Notes: generated by a model not told the origin, from the sequence alone. Counted from the first letter of the stretch, positions 17,606 through 28,406 are shown. The stretch is 64,000 bases of DNA from Streptomyces sp. NRRL S-1022 (GCF_000720135.1 NZ_JOIU01000013.1:128511-192510), one strand, 5' to 3'. Numbers and translations are program-made.

Positions 17606-18472
17606 TCAGCCCGCGGCGACCGTGAGCGGTGCGAACCTCCGGGTCCAGTCACCCGGCAGGTCCGTGATGCCGTAGGTCATCACCGAGTTGAAGGCGATGG
17701 AGGCGAGACCCCGCTCCTTCGCCCAGGCCAGCAGCTCCTCGTGGCGCACGTCGATGTCGGTGCGCAGCGGTCGCTCCGTGCGGGCCGCCAGCGAGGCGAT
17801 GAGCGCCTTGGCGGTCTCCGTGTCCCGGGCGATCAGCGGACCGACGACATGGGTGTCCATGTTGGGCCACGCCGCCGTGTAGCCGATGAGCCGGCCGTCT
17901 TCCTCGGCCACCCGCAACTGATCGGCGAAGGCGGGCAGTCGGGTGATGAGGGGCGTGCGGTCGGTGCCGAACACCTCCTCGTCGAGGCGGAGGATGGCGG
18001 GAAGGTCCTCGGCGGTGGCGGCACGCGTGGCGACGGAGGGTTCCGGCCCGCCGGATGCGAAGCGGCCCGTCAGCATCTCGGCCCGGCCCGTCACCTTGAA
18101 GCCCAGCTCCTCGTAGAGGGGCCGGCCGAACGGCGTGGCGTGCAGGGTCAGTGGAGTGGTCCCCATGGCCGACAGGACATGCCGCATGAGGCGGCGTCCG
18201 ACGCCACGGCGGGCGTGGCGGCCGGCCACCAGGACCATGCCGATGGCGCCGAGATCCGGCCGCTGCCAGGCGCCGTACTCCGTGACCACACAGGCGGCGA
18301 CGAGACCGCCCTCGGGGTCATCGATACCGAAGCCCTTCCCGGCCGAGAGGAGCAGGCCCCACTTGTGTTCCTCACGTGGCCACCCCCGGTCTTCGGACAG
18401 GTCGGCGCACGCGGTGAGGTCGCGAAGCGTAAGACGGCGGATGGGCAGAGCGGCGAGGGAAGGAGTCGGCAC
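17606..18472 (-). CDS. Tandem GNAT-family acetyltransferase
   Basis: 288 aa. First GNAT domain in about 1-130 with the acetyl-CoA loop GRHARRGVGRRLMRHVL and the PLYEELGF motif; the second half (about 145-288) is a further GNAT-like domain ending in a YGITDLPGDW segment. Substrate unknown. The start is uncertain: GTG 18472 is used, but ATG 18544 is in frame and an even longer reading would pass through the parS site at 18583. No strong ribosome site marks any of them. Confidence 0.8.
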   Translation of the reverse strand: MPTPSLAALPIRRLTLRDLTACADLSEDRGWPREEHKWGLLLSAGKGFGIDDPEGGLVAACVVTEYGAWQRPDLGAIGMVLVAGRHARRGVGRRLMRHVLSAMGTTPLTLHATPFGRPLYEELGFKVTGRAEMLTGRFASGGPEPSVATRAATAEDLPAILRLDEEVFGTDRTPLITRLPAFADQLRVAEEDGRLIGYTAAWPNMDTHVVGPLIARDTETAKALIASLAARTERPLRTDIDVRHEELLAWAKERGLASIAFNSVMTYGITDLPGDWTRRFAPLTVAAG

Positions 18473-18582
18473 GCAGGTCAGGCTGTCCGACCGGCACCCC
18501 CGCCGTCCACCCGTTTCGATGTGGACGCAGGTGCTTTTGGCCATCTCGTGGCCAGGCGGACAGCTCCCGGACAGCTGCGGGT

Positions 18583-18596
18583 GTTTCACGTGAAAC
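18583..18596. promoter_or_regulatory. parS site (perfect)
   Basis: GTTTCACGTGAAAC in the 260-bp gap between the GNAT and Nudix genes. GCTGC and GCAGC a few bases outside form a further, weaker outer symmetry. The rest of the gap shows no gene. Confidence 0.93.
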
Positions 18597-18732
18597 ATCG
18601 GCAGCCGACCCACCTCCGGGCACGGCGAGACTTCATCTCTTCGATCGCGACGGCAGGCTGCTGCGCGGCACCACCGCGCCCGTGGAGATTTCCCGCCAGC
18701 CGGGGCTGGGGCGGCTCCCTGGCTGTTTGTGC

Positions 18733-19215
18733 CTACCCGAGGTCGGGAGCGTGCATGGCGCGTACCCCCTCGATGTTCCCGTCGAGGTAGTGACGCAGGG
18801 ACAGCGGGACGAGATGCACGGAGGCGATGCCGACTCGGGTGAACGGGATGCGGACGATCTCGTACTCGCCGGCCGGCTCTTCCACTTCGGGACCGTGGCG
18901 CAGGGACGGGTCCATGGACTCCAGCCGGCACACGAAGAAGTGCTGCACCTTCACCCCGCTCGCGCCGCCGTCCTCACCGATGTGTTCCACCGTGTCCACG
19001 AAGCACGGCACCACATCGGTGATCTTGGCGCCGAGTTCCTCGTACACCTCCCGGTGCAGGGCGTCCACGACGGTCGAATCCTCCGGCTCGACTCCGCCAC
19101 CGGGGGTGACCCAGTAGGGATCGACGCCAGGCTTGGTGCGCTTGATCAAGATCAGGTCGTCACCGTCCAGGAGAACAGCACGGGCGGTGCGCTTGACCAC
19201 GGGTCGGACGGTCAT
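18733..19215 (-). CDS. Nudix hydrolase
   Basis: 160 aa. Nudix helix REVYEELGA with the metal-binding glutamates, preceded by WVTPGGGVEPEDS. The glutamate normally eight residues before the REXXEE arginine is Ser here; the catalytic REXXEE core is intact. Hydrolyses a nucleoside diphosphate linked to another moiety; substrate unknown. ATG 19215 has no evident ribosome site and may be leaderless; a near-perfect parS lies 22 bp upstream. Confidence 0.87.
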   Translation of the reverse strand: MTVRPVVKRTARAVLLDGDDLILIKRTKPGVDPYWVTPGGGVEPEDSTVVDALHREVYEELGAKITDVVPCFVDTVEHIGEDGGASGVKVQHFFVCRLESMDPSLRHGPEVEEPAGEYEIVRIPFTRVGIASVHLVPLSLRHYLDGNIEGVRAMHAPDLG

Positions 19216-19236
19216 GGGAGAAATGTGGCCCGGCTG

Positions 19237-19250
19237 GTTCCACGTGAAAC
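19237..19250. promoter_or_regulatory. parS-like site (one mismatch)
   Basis: GTTCCACGTGAAAC, one change from the consensus at position 4. Upstream of the Nudix gene and only 654 bp from the perfect site at 18583. Confidence 0.75.
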
Positions 19251-19412
19251 ATCACAAAGCGCCACGACACGACCGCGGCGTGTGCACTCCCGTGGGCGGC
19301 GCGCCCTGCGGGCCGGAGGGCCGGAGCCGATTCGCCGAAAGCCGACGACGGTCCGGGCCGCGAGGGGGAGACTCGGACCGTCCTGAAGGTCCGGTGCCGG
19401 ACACCGAGGCGC

Positions 19413-20561
19413 CTACCCGGCGGACTCGTCCAGGGCGCGCAGTACGTCGGCCACCAGGTCCTCGGGGTCCTCCGCACCCACGGACATGCGGATGAAGCCC
19501 TCCGGGACGGCGTCCCCGCCCCAGCGGCGGCGGCGCTCGGCGGTGGACCGGACCCCGCCGAAGCTCGTGGCGTCCTCCACCAGGTGCAGGGCCGCGAGGA
19601 AACGCTCGGCGTGCTCGCGCGTGGGCAGGGTGAAGGAGACGACGCAGCCGTAGCGGCGCATCTGCTGCGAGGCGATCTTGTGCGAGGGGTCGTCGGGCAG
19701 GCCCAGGTACCGCAGGCCGGACACCTCGGGGCGCTGTCGCAGTGCCTGCGCGACGGCGAGGGCGGTGGCGTTCTGCCGCTCGACGCGCAACTGGAGCGTG
19801 GCGATGGACCGGTGCGCGAGCCAGGCCTCCATGGGCCCGGAGATCGCACCGACGATCTTGCGCCAGCGGCGTACGGCGGCCATCGCCTCGGCGTCGCGAC
19901 CGGTGACATAGCCCAGCAGGACATCGCCGTGCCCGGTGAGCTGCTTGGTGCCGCTGGCCACGGAGAAGTCGGCGCCCAGCTCCAGCGGACGCTGCCCGAG
20001 CGGGGTGGCGAGGGTGTTGTCGACGGCCACCAGGGCGCCCCGCGCGTGGGCCGCCTCCGCCAGCCGCCGGATGTCGCACACATCCAGCCCGGGGTTCGAC
20101 GGGGACTCGATCCACAGCAGCCGTGCCCCGTCGAGCACCTCCAGCTGGGCGTCACCGCCGGTCGGCGCGGTGCGCACCTCGATGCCGTACGCCTCCAGCT
20201 GGGCGCCGACCAGCGGCAGCACCTGATAGCCGTCGGACGGCAACACGACCGCGTCCCCGGCGCGCAGCTGCGAGAACAGCACGGCGGAGATCGCCGCCAT
20301 GCCGGAGGCGAAGACCAGCGTCTGGGCGTCCTCCCGCCCGGGCGCCTCCAGCTCGCTGACGGCCTGCTCCAGCAGCGTCCAGGTCGGGTTGTCGTCGCGG
20401 CCGTAGGAGTACGGGCCCGTCACCTCGCCGGGCAGATGGAAGTGCGCCGCGAACACCGGCCCGGGCAGGGTCGGCTCGTGCTTGACCGGCTCGGGCAGCC
20501 CCGCCCGTACCGCGCGCGTGCCGTCGCCGGTGCGGCCGTCGTCCTTCGTGGCGTCGCTCAT
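19413..20561 (-). CDS. Cystathionine gamma-lyase-like Cys/Met metabolism PLP enzyme
   Basis: 382 aa, fold type I. YSYGRDDNPTWTLLE, the FASGMAAISA cofactor loop, ESPSNPGLDVCDI, and the PLP lysine in SGTKQLTGHGD near residue 200 define the Cys/Met metabolism family. Likely splits cystathionine to cysteine (reverse transsulfuration), though a synthase or methionine lyase activity cannot be excluded from sequence. ATG 20561 overlaps the ptpA stop by 4 nt, so the two are translationally coupled. Confidence 0.9.
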   Translation of the reverse strand: MSDATKDDGRTGDGTRAVRAGLPEPVKHEPTLPGPVFAAHFHLPGEVTGPYSYGRDDNPTWTLLEQAVSELEAPGREDAQTLVFASGMAAISAVLFSQLRAGDAVVLPSDGYQVLPLVGAQLEAYGIEVRTAPTGGDAQLEVLDGARLLWIESPSNPGLDVCDIRRLAEAAHARGALVAVDNTLATPLGQRPLELGADFSVASGTKQLTGHGDVLLGYVTGRDAEAMAAVRRWRKIVGAISGPMEAWLAHRSIATLQLRVERQNATALAVAQALRQRPEVSGLRYLGLPDDPSHKIASQQMRRYGCVVSFTLPTREHAERFLAALHLVEDATSFGGVRSTAERRRRWGGDAVPEGFIRMSVGAEDPEDLVADVLRALDESAG

Positions 20562-21049
20562 GCGGCCCGTCCTTCCAGTTCTTCCCGTACGGCGGCGAGC
20601 AGACCGGTGCTCGCCGCCTCCACCATCTCAAGACACTCCTCGAAGCCGTCCCGGCCCCCGTAGTACGGGTCCGGTACGTCCAGGTCGTCGTCGGCGGCGG
20701 GGTCGAAGGAGCGGAGCAGCCGGATCTTGCGCGCGTCCTCCTCCCTGGGCGCCAGGCGGCGCAGCGCTCGGAGGTGGCCCGCGTCGAGGGCGACGACGAG
20801 GTCGAGGCGGGCGAACCACGACGGCAGGAACTGACGGGCCGTGTGCTCGCTGTCGTAGCCGTGCTCCTCCAGGACGGAGACGGTGCGCGGATCGGCCGGC
20901 TCGCCCTCGTGCCAGCCGCCGGTACCGGCGCTGTCGGCCGCCACCAGGTCCTCCAGCCCGGCCTCCGCCACGCGCGCGCGGAAGACGGACTCGGCCATCG
21001 GTGAGCGGCAGATGTTGCCGGTGCACACGAAGCAGACGCGGTAGGTCAT
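20558..21049 (-). CDS. ptpA: Low-molecular-weight protein tyrosine phosphatase
   Basis: 163 aa. The phosphate loop CTGNICRS (nucleophile Cys 9, Arg 15) and the general-acid loop VPDPYYGG are complete. Streptomyces PtpA removes phosphate from tyrosine residues, and its overproduction alters antibiotic output and differentiation (literature knowledge). Overlaps the cystathionine lyase gene by 4 nt and follows the small membrane protein after 7 nt, forming a three-gene operon. Confidence 0.94.
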   Translation of the reverse strand: MTYRVCFVCTGNICRSPMAESVFRARVAEAGLEDLVAADSAGTGGWHEGEPADPRTVSVLEEHGYDSEHTARQFLPSWFARLDLVVALDAGHLRALRRLAPREEDARKIRLLRSFDPAADDDLDVPDPYYGGRDGFEECLEMVEAASTGLLAAVREELEGRAA

Positions 21050-21056
21050 GGCCTTG

Positions 21057-21434
21057 TCAGTCCTCGTCGGGCAGGACGATGTGCAGCGCCCAGGAGACGA
21101 CGGAGACGATCAGACCGCCGAGCACGGCCGTCCAGAATCCCTCCACGTGGAAACTCAGGTGGAGCTTGCCGCACACCCAGGAGGTCAGCAGCAGCATCAG
21201 CGCGTTCACGACCAGGGTGATCAGACCCAGCGTCAGGATGAACAGGGGGAAGGTGAGCACCTTCAGAAGTGGCTTGACCAGCCAGTTCACCAAGCCGAAG
21301 ATCAACGCGACGACGATCAGCGTGCCGGCCTTCTTGGCGGTGCTGTCACCGGTCAAGGTGATCTTGTCGAGCAGCCATACCGCGACCGCCAGGGCGCCCG
21401 CGTTGGCGATCGTCTTGACTAGGAAATTCTTCAT
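21057..21434 (-). CDS. Phage holin family (four-helix) membrane protein
   Basis: 125 aa with four hydrophobic segments and the FGLVNWLVKPLLKVLTFPL motif of the PF04020 family found in many bacteria near the cell wall or without a phage. Despite the family name there is no sign of prophage here. ATG 21434. First gene of the operon with ptpA and the cystathionine lyase. Function unknown. Confidence 0.85.
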   Translation of the reverse strand: MKNFLVKTIANAGALAVAVWLLDKITLTGDSTAKKAGTLIVVALIFGLVNWLVKPLLKVLTFPLFILTLGLITLVVNALMLLLTSWVCGKLHLSFHVEGFWTAVLGGLIVSVVSWALHIVLPDED

Positions 21435-21492
21435 GTGTCTGATCGTGACAGACCGGAGCAACAGCGAGCAGTGAGGCGAGGCGGCAGCGACG

Positions 21493-21810
21493 ATGAAGGC
21501 ATTTCGGCTGGACGATCTGGAGGCGGAACGCGCCGCCAACGACGGCGCTTACCTGCAGTTCCTGCGCGAGCGGAACATGTCGGTCGGCCTGTACGGGCTG
21601 GACGCGGGCGCGCACGACCCGCAGCAGCCGCATGGTCAGGACGAGGTGTACCTCGTGGTCAGCGGCCGGGCCTCGATCACGGTCGGTCTGGAGACGACCG
21701 AGGTGGCGCGGGGCAGTGTCGTGTACGTGCCCGCCGGAGTCGCCCACAAGTTCCACCACATCAGCGAGGACCTCAGGGTACTCGTGGTGTTCTCTCCGCC
21801 CGAGGCGTGA
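21493..21810 (+). CDS. Cupin-domain protein
   Basis: 105-aa single cupin barrel. Conserved metal-site stretches: HGQDEVYLVVSG (H, E) and the second motif VYVPAGVAHKFHH. Could be a small metal-dependent enzyme or a ligand-binding protein. Divergent from the membrane-protein/ptpA operon, with 58 bp between the starts. Confidence 0.85.
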   Translation: MKAFRLDDLEAERAANDGAYLQFLRERNMSVGLYGLDAGAHDPQQPHGQDEVYLVVSGRASITVGLETTEVARGSVVYVPAGVAHKFHHISEDLRVLVVFSPPEA

Positions 21811-21942
21811 GGTTCCGGCTCAGGGTTCCCTAGGGGACAGGTCAGGGGACGACAAGGGATGCGAGGCCCCCGCGACGGCCCTCCGCGGCCCTAGCATCGA
21901 ACACGGAACATCGACACGAACGAGACGCAAAGGACGAGGGCG

Positions 21943-22155
21943 ATGCGAGAGATCTTCGCGGGGCTGCCGTGGTGGGTAAAGTGGGTCGCGGTGCCGGTCA
22001 TCGCCCTGGTCGTGTTCGGCGGCCTGATAGCGAGTGTGGTCGGATTCGTCATCGGCCTGCTGTTCAAGGCGTTGGTCTTCATCGCCCTCGTCGGCGGGCT
22101 GATCTACGTCGTGCGCAAGTTCACGGCGAACTCCGCGTCCCGTAGCGACTGGTGA
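21943..22155 (+). CDS. DUF5326-like small membrane protein
   Basis: 70 aa: a short polar N-terminus (MREIFAGLPWWVKW), two closely spaced hydrophobic helices and a basic tail. This type is common and conserved in Streptomyces just before ssgR. No known function. ATG 21943 with GGACGAGGGCG upstream. Confidence 0.8.
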   Translation: MREIFAGLPWWVKWVAVPVIALVVFGGLIASVVGFVIGLLFKALVFIALVGGLIYVVRKFTANSASRSDW

Positions 22156-22264
22156 GGCGCGCGGGAGCCGGTCACCCATGACGGGGGTACCGGTTCCCTC
22201 GGGGGAGGGAAGTTTCCCCGGGAGCCGTCTGCGCGCGGTGGCAGGCGGTTAAAGTCCGGAACTC

Positions 22265-22287
22265 CCCACGGGGTCCCGCCCCGTGGG
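22265..22287 (+). terminator. Hairpin upstream of ssgR
   Basis: CCCACGGGG (22265-22273) and CCCCGTGGG (22279-22287) with a TCCCG loop. It may terminate the DUF5326 transcript, or lie in the ssgR leader. Confidence 0.6.
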
Positions 22288-22350
22288 TGGCGCAGACCCC
22301 CCTCCGTGCTCATGCGCACGGGCTGCCCCCTCGCGCTTCGGGAGTGACCC

Positions 22351-23307
22351 TTGGCCTCGGTTGACACCGCACCGGCAGAACCCCACGCACCCCCCGCACC
22401 ACCGCACCGCAGCGCGTCCCCCGTCCGGCGGCCGGCTCCCGTGGCCGTCCCCGGCCAGCCCCACGCCGGGGACCTCTCCGGTGGCGCCCCGCAGCCGGCG
22501 GACCGCTCCGGACCACCGTCCTGCGCCGTCCGGCCGGAATCCCCGGCGACCGCCGCGCCCCCCGCCACCCTCATCGGGTCCGTCCAGCGCGCCATGCGCC
22601 TGCTGGAGACGGTCGCCGCCCACCCGTACGGCGCCCCGGCCAAACAACTCGCCCGCGAGACCGGCCTCGCGCTGCCCACGACGTACCACCTGCTGCGCAC
22701 CCTGGTGCACGAGGGCTATCTGCACCGCGAGAAGGGGCTGTTCTTCCTCGGTGAGGCGACCGAGCGGCTGGGCCGCAGCGGAGCGCAGCAGAAACGTCGC
22801 AGCATGGTGGCGGACACGCTCGCGCACTGGCGAGATTCCATCGGTGTACCGATGTACTACGCGAGGTACAGGGACGGCGAGATCGAGGTCATGTGCGTCT
22901 CCGCCTCCCGTCAGGCGCCCGCGGTCGAGGAGTGGGCGGACTTCCGCGAGACCGGCCACGCCCACGCCATCGGCCAGTGCCTGCTCTCCCAGCTGGACGA
23001 GGACGCGCGGCGCGATCACCTGGCCCGGTATCCCGTGCAGCCCCTGACGCCGTACACGGTGCGGGACAACGACGCGCTGCTACGGAGGCTGGCCCGGACG
23101 CGGCGCATGGAACCGGTGGTCGAGCGTCAGGAGTACGCGGTCGGCACGGTCTGCGCGGCCGTCCCCATCACGGTCGGCGCCACCGCGGCCACCATGGCCA
23201 TCTCCCTCCCCGCCCGCCAGGCCGACCGGCTGCTGCCCGCGGCCCACCGGCTCCAGGCGGAGATCGGGCGGCACCTGGGAGCGCTCACCCTCTCTATCAG
23301 TATCTGA
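22351..23307 (+). CDS. ssgR: IclR-family activator of ssgA
   Basis: IclR-type regulator: winged helix about 80-150 of this reading (SVQRAMRLLETVAAHPYGAP, then LPTTYHLLRTLVHEGYL), followed by the ligand-sensing domain. SsgR switches on the downstream ssgA in S. coelicolor and S. griseus (established). Start problem: TTG 22351, with GGGAGTG in front, gives 318 aa including about 75 Pro/Ala-rich residues before the DNA-binding domain; the SsgR I recall is about 240 aa, so an inner start (for example GTG 22440 or later) is likely. ssgA follows 99 bp downstream. Confidence 0.88.
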   Translation: MASVDTAPAEPHAPPAPPHRSASPVRRPAPVAVPGQPHAGDLSGGAPQPADRSGPPSCAVRPESPATAAPPATLIGSVQRAMRLLETVAAHPYGAPAKQLARETGLALPTTYHLLRTLVHEGYLHREKGLFFLGEATERLGRSGAQQKRRSMVADTLAHWRDSIGVPMYYARYRDGEIEVMCVSASRQAPAVEEWADFRETGHAHAIGQCLLSQLDEDARRDHLARYPVQPLTPYTVRDNDALLRRLARTRRMEPVVERQEYAVGTVCAAVPITVGATAATMAISLPARQADRLLPAAHRLQAEIGRHLGALTLSISI

Positions 23308-23406
23308 AAACTCACTCCTTGTGATCTCTTGTGTACGTTGAGCAAGATTTGACCACGGTCAGAGGGATCAATCCCGGCCAGTCGATGTCATATGACGGGG
23401 TAGGCG

Positions 23407-23844
23407 ATGCGCGAGTCCGTACAGGCAGAAGTCATGATGAGCTTTCTCGTGTCGGAGGAGCTCTCCTTCCGCATTCCAGTGGAGTTGCGCTACGAGACCA
23501 GTGATCCCTATGCCGTGCGGCTCACTTTCCATCTGCCCGGTGACGCCCCGGTGACCTGGGCCTTCGGGCGGGAGTTGCTGATCGACGGGGTCGGCCGTCC
23601 GTGCGGGGAGGGGGACGTGCACATCGCCCCCACCGATACCGAGGTGCTGGGTGAGGTGCTGATCCGGCTTCAGGTCGGCGGCGACCAGGCTCTGTTCCGC
23701 TCGTCGGCGCCACCGCTCGTGGCCTTCCTCGACCGCACGGACAAGCTCGTCCCGCTCGGTCAGGAGGGCGCGCTGGCCGACTTCGACGCTCATCTCGACG
23801 AGGCTCTGGACCGCATCCTGGCCGAGGAGCAGAGCGCCGGCTGA
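23407..23844 (+). CDS. ssgA: Sporulation-specific cell division activator SsgA
   Basis: 145-aa SALP (SsgA-like protein). The core MSFLVSEELSFRIPVELRYE, then DAPVTWAFGRELL and FLDRTDKLVPLGQEG are near-identical to known SsgA. It localises SsgB, and through it FtsZ, at septum sites in aerial hyphae (established). The ATG at 23407 (GGGGTAGG before it) is used; the tandem ATGs at 23434/23437 would give a shorter protein. Unique to sporulating actinomycetes, so it also identifies the organism group. Confidence 0.96.
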   Translation: MRESVQAEVMMSFLVSEELSFRIPVELRYETSDPYAVRLTFHLPGDAPVTWAFGRELLIDGVGRPCGEGDVHIAPTDTEVLGEVLIRLQVGGDQALFRSSAPPLVAFLDRTDKLVPLGQEGALADFDAHLDEALDRILAEEQSAG

Positions 23845-23976
23845 AGCGTTACGACAGGGGTGGCGATGCTTCGCGGTGCCGCACGGAACAGTGCAGGAAC
23901 GCTTCTGCAGCGGGCTTGTCCGGCGGTACCGCGGGTGGCCCGCACGCCGTCCGCGCCGCTCCCGGCCTGTCCCCGC

Positions 23977-25434
23977 TCATTGCTTCCGGCGCCGCCCCCG
24001 GCCGCCTCGTGCCGGTGCGGGCTGCGCCCCGGCGGGTGCCGCGGCGGCCGGGCCGGTCCGGTCGGCCGACACGACGAGGGCGGCCAGCACGGTGGTGACC
24101 GGGACCGAGGCGACCAGACCGATCGAGCCCACCAGCGTGCGCACGATCTCCTCGGCCACCAGCTCGCTGTTGGCCACGGTCCCGACGCTGCTCTGCGCGA
24201 TCGAGAACAGCAGCAGCAACGGCAGGGCGGCACCGGCGTAGGCGAGAACGAGGGTGTTGACCACGGACGCGATGTGGTCGCGGCCGATCCGGATACCTGC
24301 CCGGTACAGGCCGCGCCAGCCCATCGACGGGTTCGCCTCGTGCAGCTCCCACACGGCCGACGTCTGCGTCACCGTGACATCGTCCAGGACGCCGAGCGAA
24401 CCGATGATGACACCGGCCAGCAGCAGACCGCTCATGTCGATTGACGGATACAGGCCGTGGATCAGGCCGGTGCTGTCGTCCGTGTTGCCGGTCAGCGCCG
24501 CCCAGCCGATGAAGAGCGAACCGAGCGCGCCGATCAGCGAGAGAGAGATGAGCGTGCCGAGCACGGCCACCGAGGTACGCGCCGACAGGCCGTGGCACAT
24601 GTACAGCGCGATCAGCATGATGGCGCTGGACCCCACCACGGCCACCACCAGCGGGTTCGCCCCCTCCAGGATCGCCGGCAGGATGAACAGCGTCAGCACC
24701 AGGAAGCTCACGGCCAGCGCCACCAGTGCCATGACACCGCGCAGCCGGCCCACCACGACGACGGCCACCGCGAAGATGCCCGCGAGCAGCGCCATGGGGA
24801 ACTTGCGGTCCACGTCGGTCACCGCGTACTGCAACTCCCTGGGCGCCGAAGGCTCGTAGGCGACCACGACCTTCTCGCCCCGATGCAGTTGCCGCGTCTG
24901 GTCCGGCTGCACGATCTCGGTGAACGTACGGCCCTTGTCCTTGCCCGTGTCGACCTGGACGGTCGCCTTCTTGCAGGTGCCGCCGCCCTGTTGCTGCGCG
25001 GCTGTGCCCTCGGCGGTGGCCGGGTCGCCGGCCGGGGTGCCACCGGAGGCGTTCACCGACTTGCAGCTGACCTCGACGACCCGGGTGACCGTGGCCTGCT
25101 GGGTCTGCCGGTCGAAACCGACACCCGAGCGCTTGTGGGCCGGGGCCGAGCCGGGCCAGAGCACCACGAGGCCCACCAGGACGGCCGCCGTGAAGGGGAC
25201 CAGGATCGCCGCGATGACCTTGCGCAGGTGCTTGGACACGGGGGCGGCGGGCCCGTGGCTGTGGCTGTGGCCATGCGTGTGACCAGGGCGGCCTGAGTGG
25301 CCGTGGCCGTTCGGATGCACCTGCGCGGGAGCGGCATCACCGCTGCCTTCACGGGCTCCGTGGCCGTCGGCGACGCCCTGGTCCGAACCGCCTGGGCGGT
25401 GCGGCTCGGGCGGCTGATAGGGGTACTGCTCCAT
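23977..25434 (-). CDS. YibE/F-family multi-pass membrane protein with His-rich N-terminus
   Basis: 485 aa. The first 60 residues are hydrophilic and histidine-rich (HSGRPGHTHGHSHSHG near 45-60), a possible metal-binding tail. One helix anchors a periplasmic-type domain (about 85-200) with two cysteine stretches (VSCKSVNA and GTCKKATV), then seven to eight hydrophobic segments form the YibE/F domain (RLRGVMALVALAVSFLVLT onward). The function of this family is not established. The start is ATG 25434; GTG 25443 is an alternative. Convergent with ssgA, divergent from thiC. Confidence 0.82.
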   Translation of the reverse strand: MEQYPYQPPEPHRPGGSDQGVADGHGAREGSGDAAPAQVHPNGHGHSGRPGHTHGHSHSHGPAAPVSKHLRKVIAAILVPFTAAVLVGLVVLWPGSAPAHKRSGVGFDRQTQQATVTRVVEVSCKSVNASGGTPAGDPATAEGTAAQQQGGGTCKKATVQVDTGKDKGRTFTEIVQPDQTRQLHRGEKVVVAYEPSAPRELQYAVTDVDRKFPMALLAGIFAVAVVVVGRLRGVMALVALAVSFLVLTLFILPAILEGANPLVVAVVGSSAIMLIALYMCHGLSARTSVAVLGTLISLSLIGALGSLFIGWAALTGNTDDSTGLIHGLYPSIDMSGLLLAGVIIGSLGVLDDVTVTQTSAVWELHEANPSMGWRGLYRAGIRIGRDHIASVVNTLVLAYAGAALPLLLLFSIAQSSVGTVANSELVAEEIVRTLVGSIGLVASVPVTTVLAALVVSADRTGPAAAAPAGAQPAPARGGRGRRRKQ

Positions 25435-25521
25435 CCTGGTCACCGCCCGATCATCGCAAGAACGGTGGGGGCCCACTGTTCACCGCGCCACACATGACGC
25501 TAGCGTGGAGGCACCTTTGCA

Positions 25522-27469
<1,948 letters not shown>

Positions 27470-27548
27470 GGGCCGGGTGCCAGGGCCCGCGTCTCCGGGC
27501 CGCCGGGAGGCGGCACGTGAGGCGCGGATCCCGGGCCCCGGGGCGGGG

Positions 27549-28406
27549 TCACTCGGGCTGGTGTTCGGGGCCGCCGAAGTCCGGGCTCGTGTAGTCGGGG
27601 CTGGTGAAGCTGGGGCGGCCGGAGCCGGTGCCGTCGTCGGGGCTGCTGAAGCCGGGCCGGCCGTAGCCCAGGCGCGGCATGCGGCCGGGCGGCGCGGGCG
27701 GCGCCGGGTGCGGCACGGTGGCCGTGCCGGGCTCGGTGAGCGCCTCCTGGAGGAAGGGCAGGATGCCGCGCTCCAGCAGGGCGTCCCGCCATGCCTCCCG
27801 GGCCCTGGACAGCTCCTCGTGGGCCGCGTCCCGGGCCCTCTCGTCCGCGGGGGTGCTGTTGCGCAGGGCGGTGAGCAGCAGTCCGACGGCGGCGACGAGG
27901 ATCGCCGCCGCGGTGATGGCGCCGAACACCCAGCCGGTGGTGAGCAGGGTCCGGGCGAGGGTGTGCCCGGGGTCCAGCATCTTCAGGATGTAGCCGACGA
28001 GCAGGAAGATCGCCGCGGCGGTTCCGGAGAGGACGGGAGCCAGGACGGCGACGACCGCGATGGCGCCCGCGCCGGTGCTCTCGGCGGCTTCGCCGAGGGA
28101 GGCGGCGAGGGCCGTGGTGGCCGAACCGGGGCCCGTCGCGTCGGAGTTCTCGGTGGTGGGTGGGACGGACAGCGCCGGCTGGCGCAGTTCGTCGCGGAGC
28201 TTGACGTAGTGCTGGTACTCGGCCGTCGCGGCTGCCGTGATCAGGGCGGAGGCGCCGAGTGCCATGGTGCGCAGTTGTTCGAGGTTGAGCCGCCGGCCGA
28301 CGGCGGCCAGTTCCGGTCGGTGCGGTGCGGAGCGCAGCGCCTCATCGAGGAGCCGCTCGAATTCCTGGCGGTCCTCGCTCTGCAGGTGCTGCGGAACGCT
28401 GTTCAT
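27549..28406 (-). CDS. Hypothetical membrane protein, actinobacterial
   Basis: 285 aa. A cytoplasmic N-terminal part of about 110 residues, then two to three hydrophobic segments (GAGAIAVVAVLAPVLSGTAA, AIFLLVGYILKML, GAITAAAILVAAVGLLLTAL), a coiled-coil-like acidic/basic stretch (about 190-225) and a Pro/Gly/Asp-rich tail with repeated SPD motifs (FSSPDD, FTSPDY, YTSPDF). ATG 28406 is chosen for GGGGGA 6 nt upstream. I do not recognise a family. Confidence 0.75.
   Translation of the reverse strand: MNSVPQHLQSEDRQEFERLLDEALRSAPHRPELAAVGRRLNLEQLRTMALGASALITAAATAEYQHYVKLRDELRQPALSVPPTTENSDATGPGSATTALAASLGEAAESTGAGAIAVVAVLAPVLSGTAAAIFLLVGYILKMLDPGHTLARTLLTTGWVFGAITAAAILVAAVGLLLTALRNSTPADERARDAAHEELSRAREAWRDALLERGILPFLQEALTEPGTATVPHPAPPAPPGRMPRLGYGRPGFSSPDDGTGSGRPSFTSPDYTSPDFGGPEHQPE

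Noticed and set aside
21141..21154. CTCCACGTGGAAAC as a further parS
   Set aside because: Only the CACGTG core and a few flanking bases agree (about 9 of 14); it is inside the holin-family gene.
21057..21434. Prophage remnant because of the phage-holin family name
   Set aside because: No other phage gene is near; the family is widespread in bacterial chromosomes, and the gene shares an operon with ptpA.
27483..27501. Short hairpin GGCCCG/CGGGCC after thiC as terminator
   Set aside because: Only 6 bp in a GC-rich gap with several alternatives; not strong enough to list.
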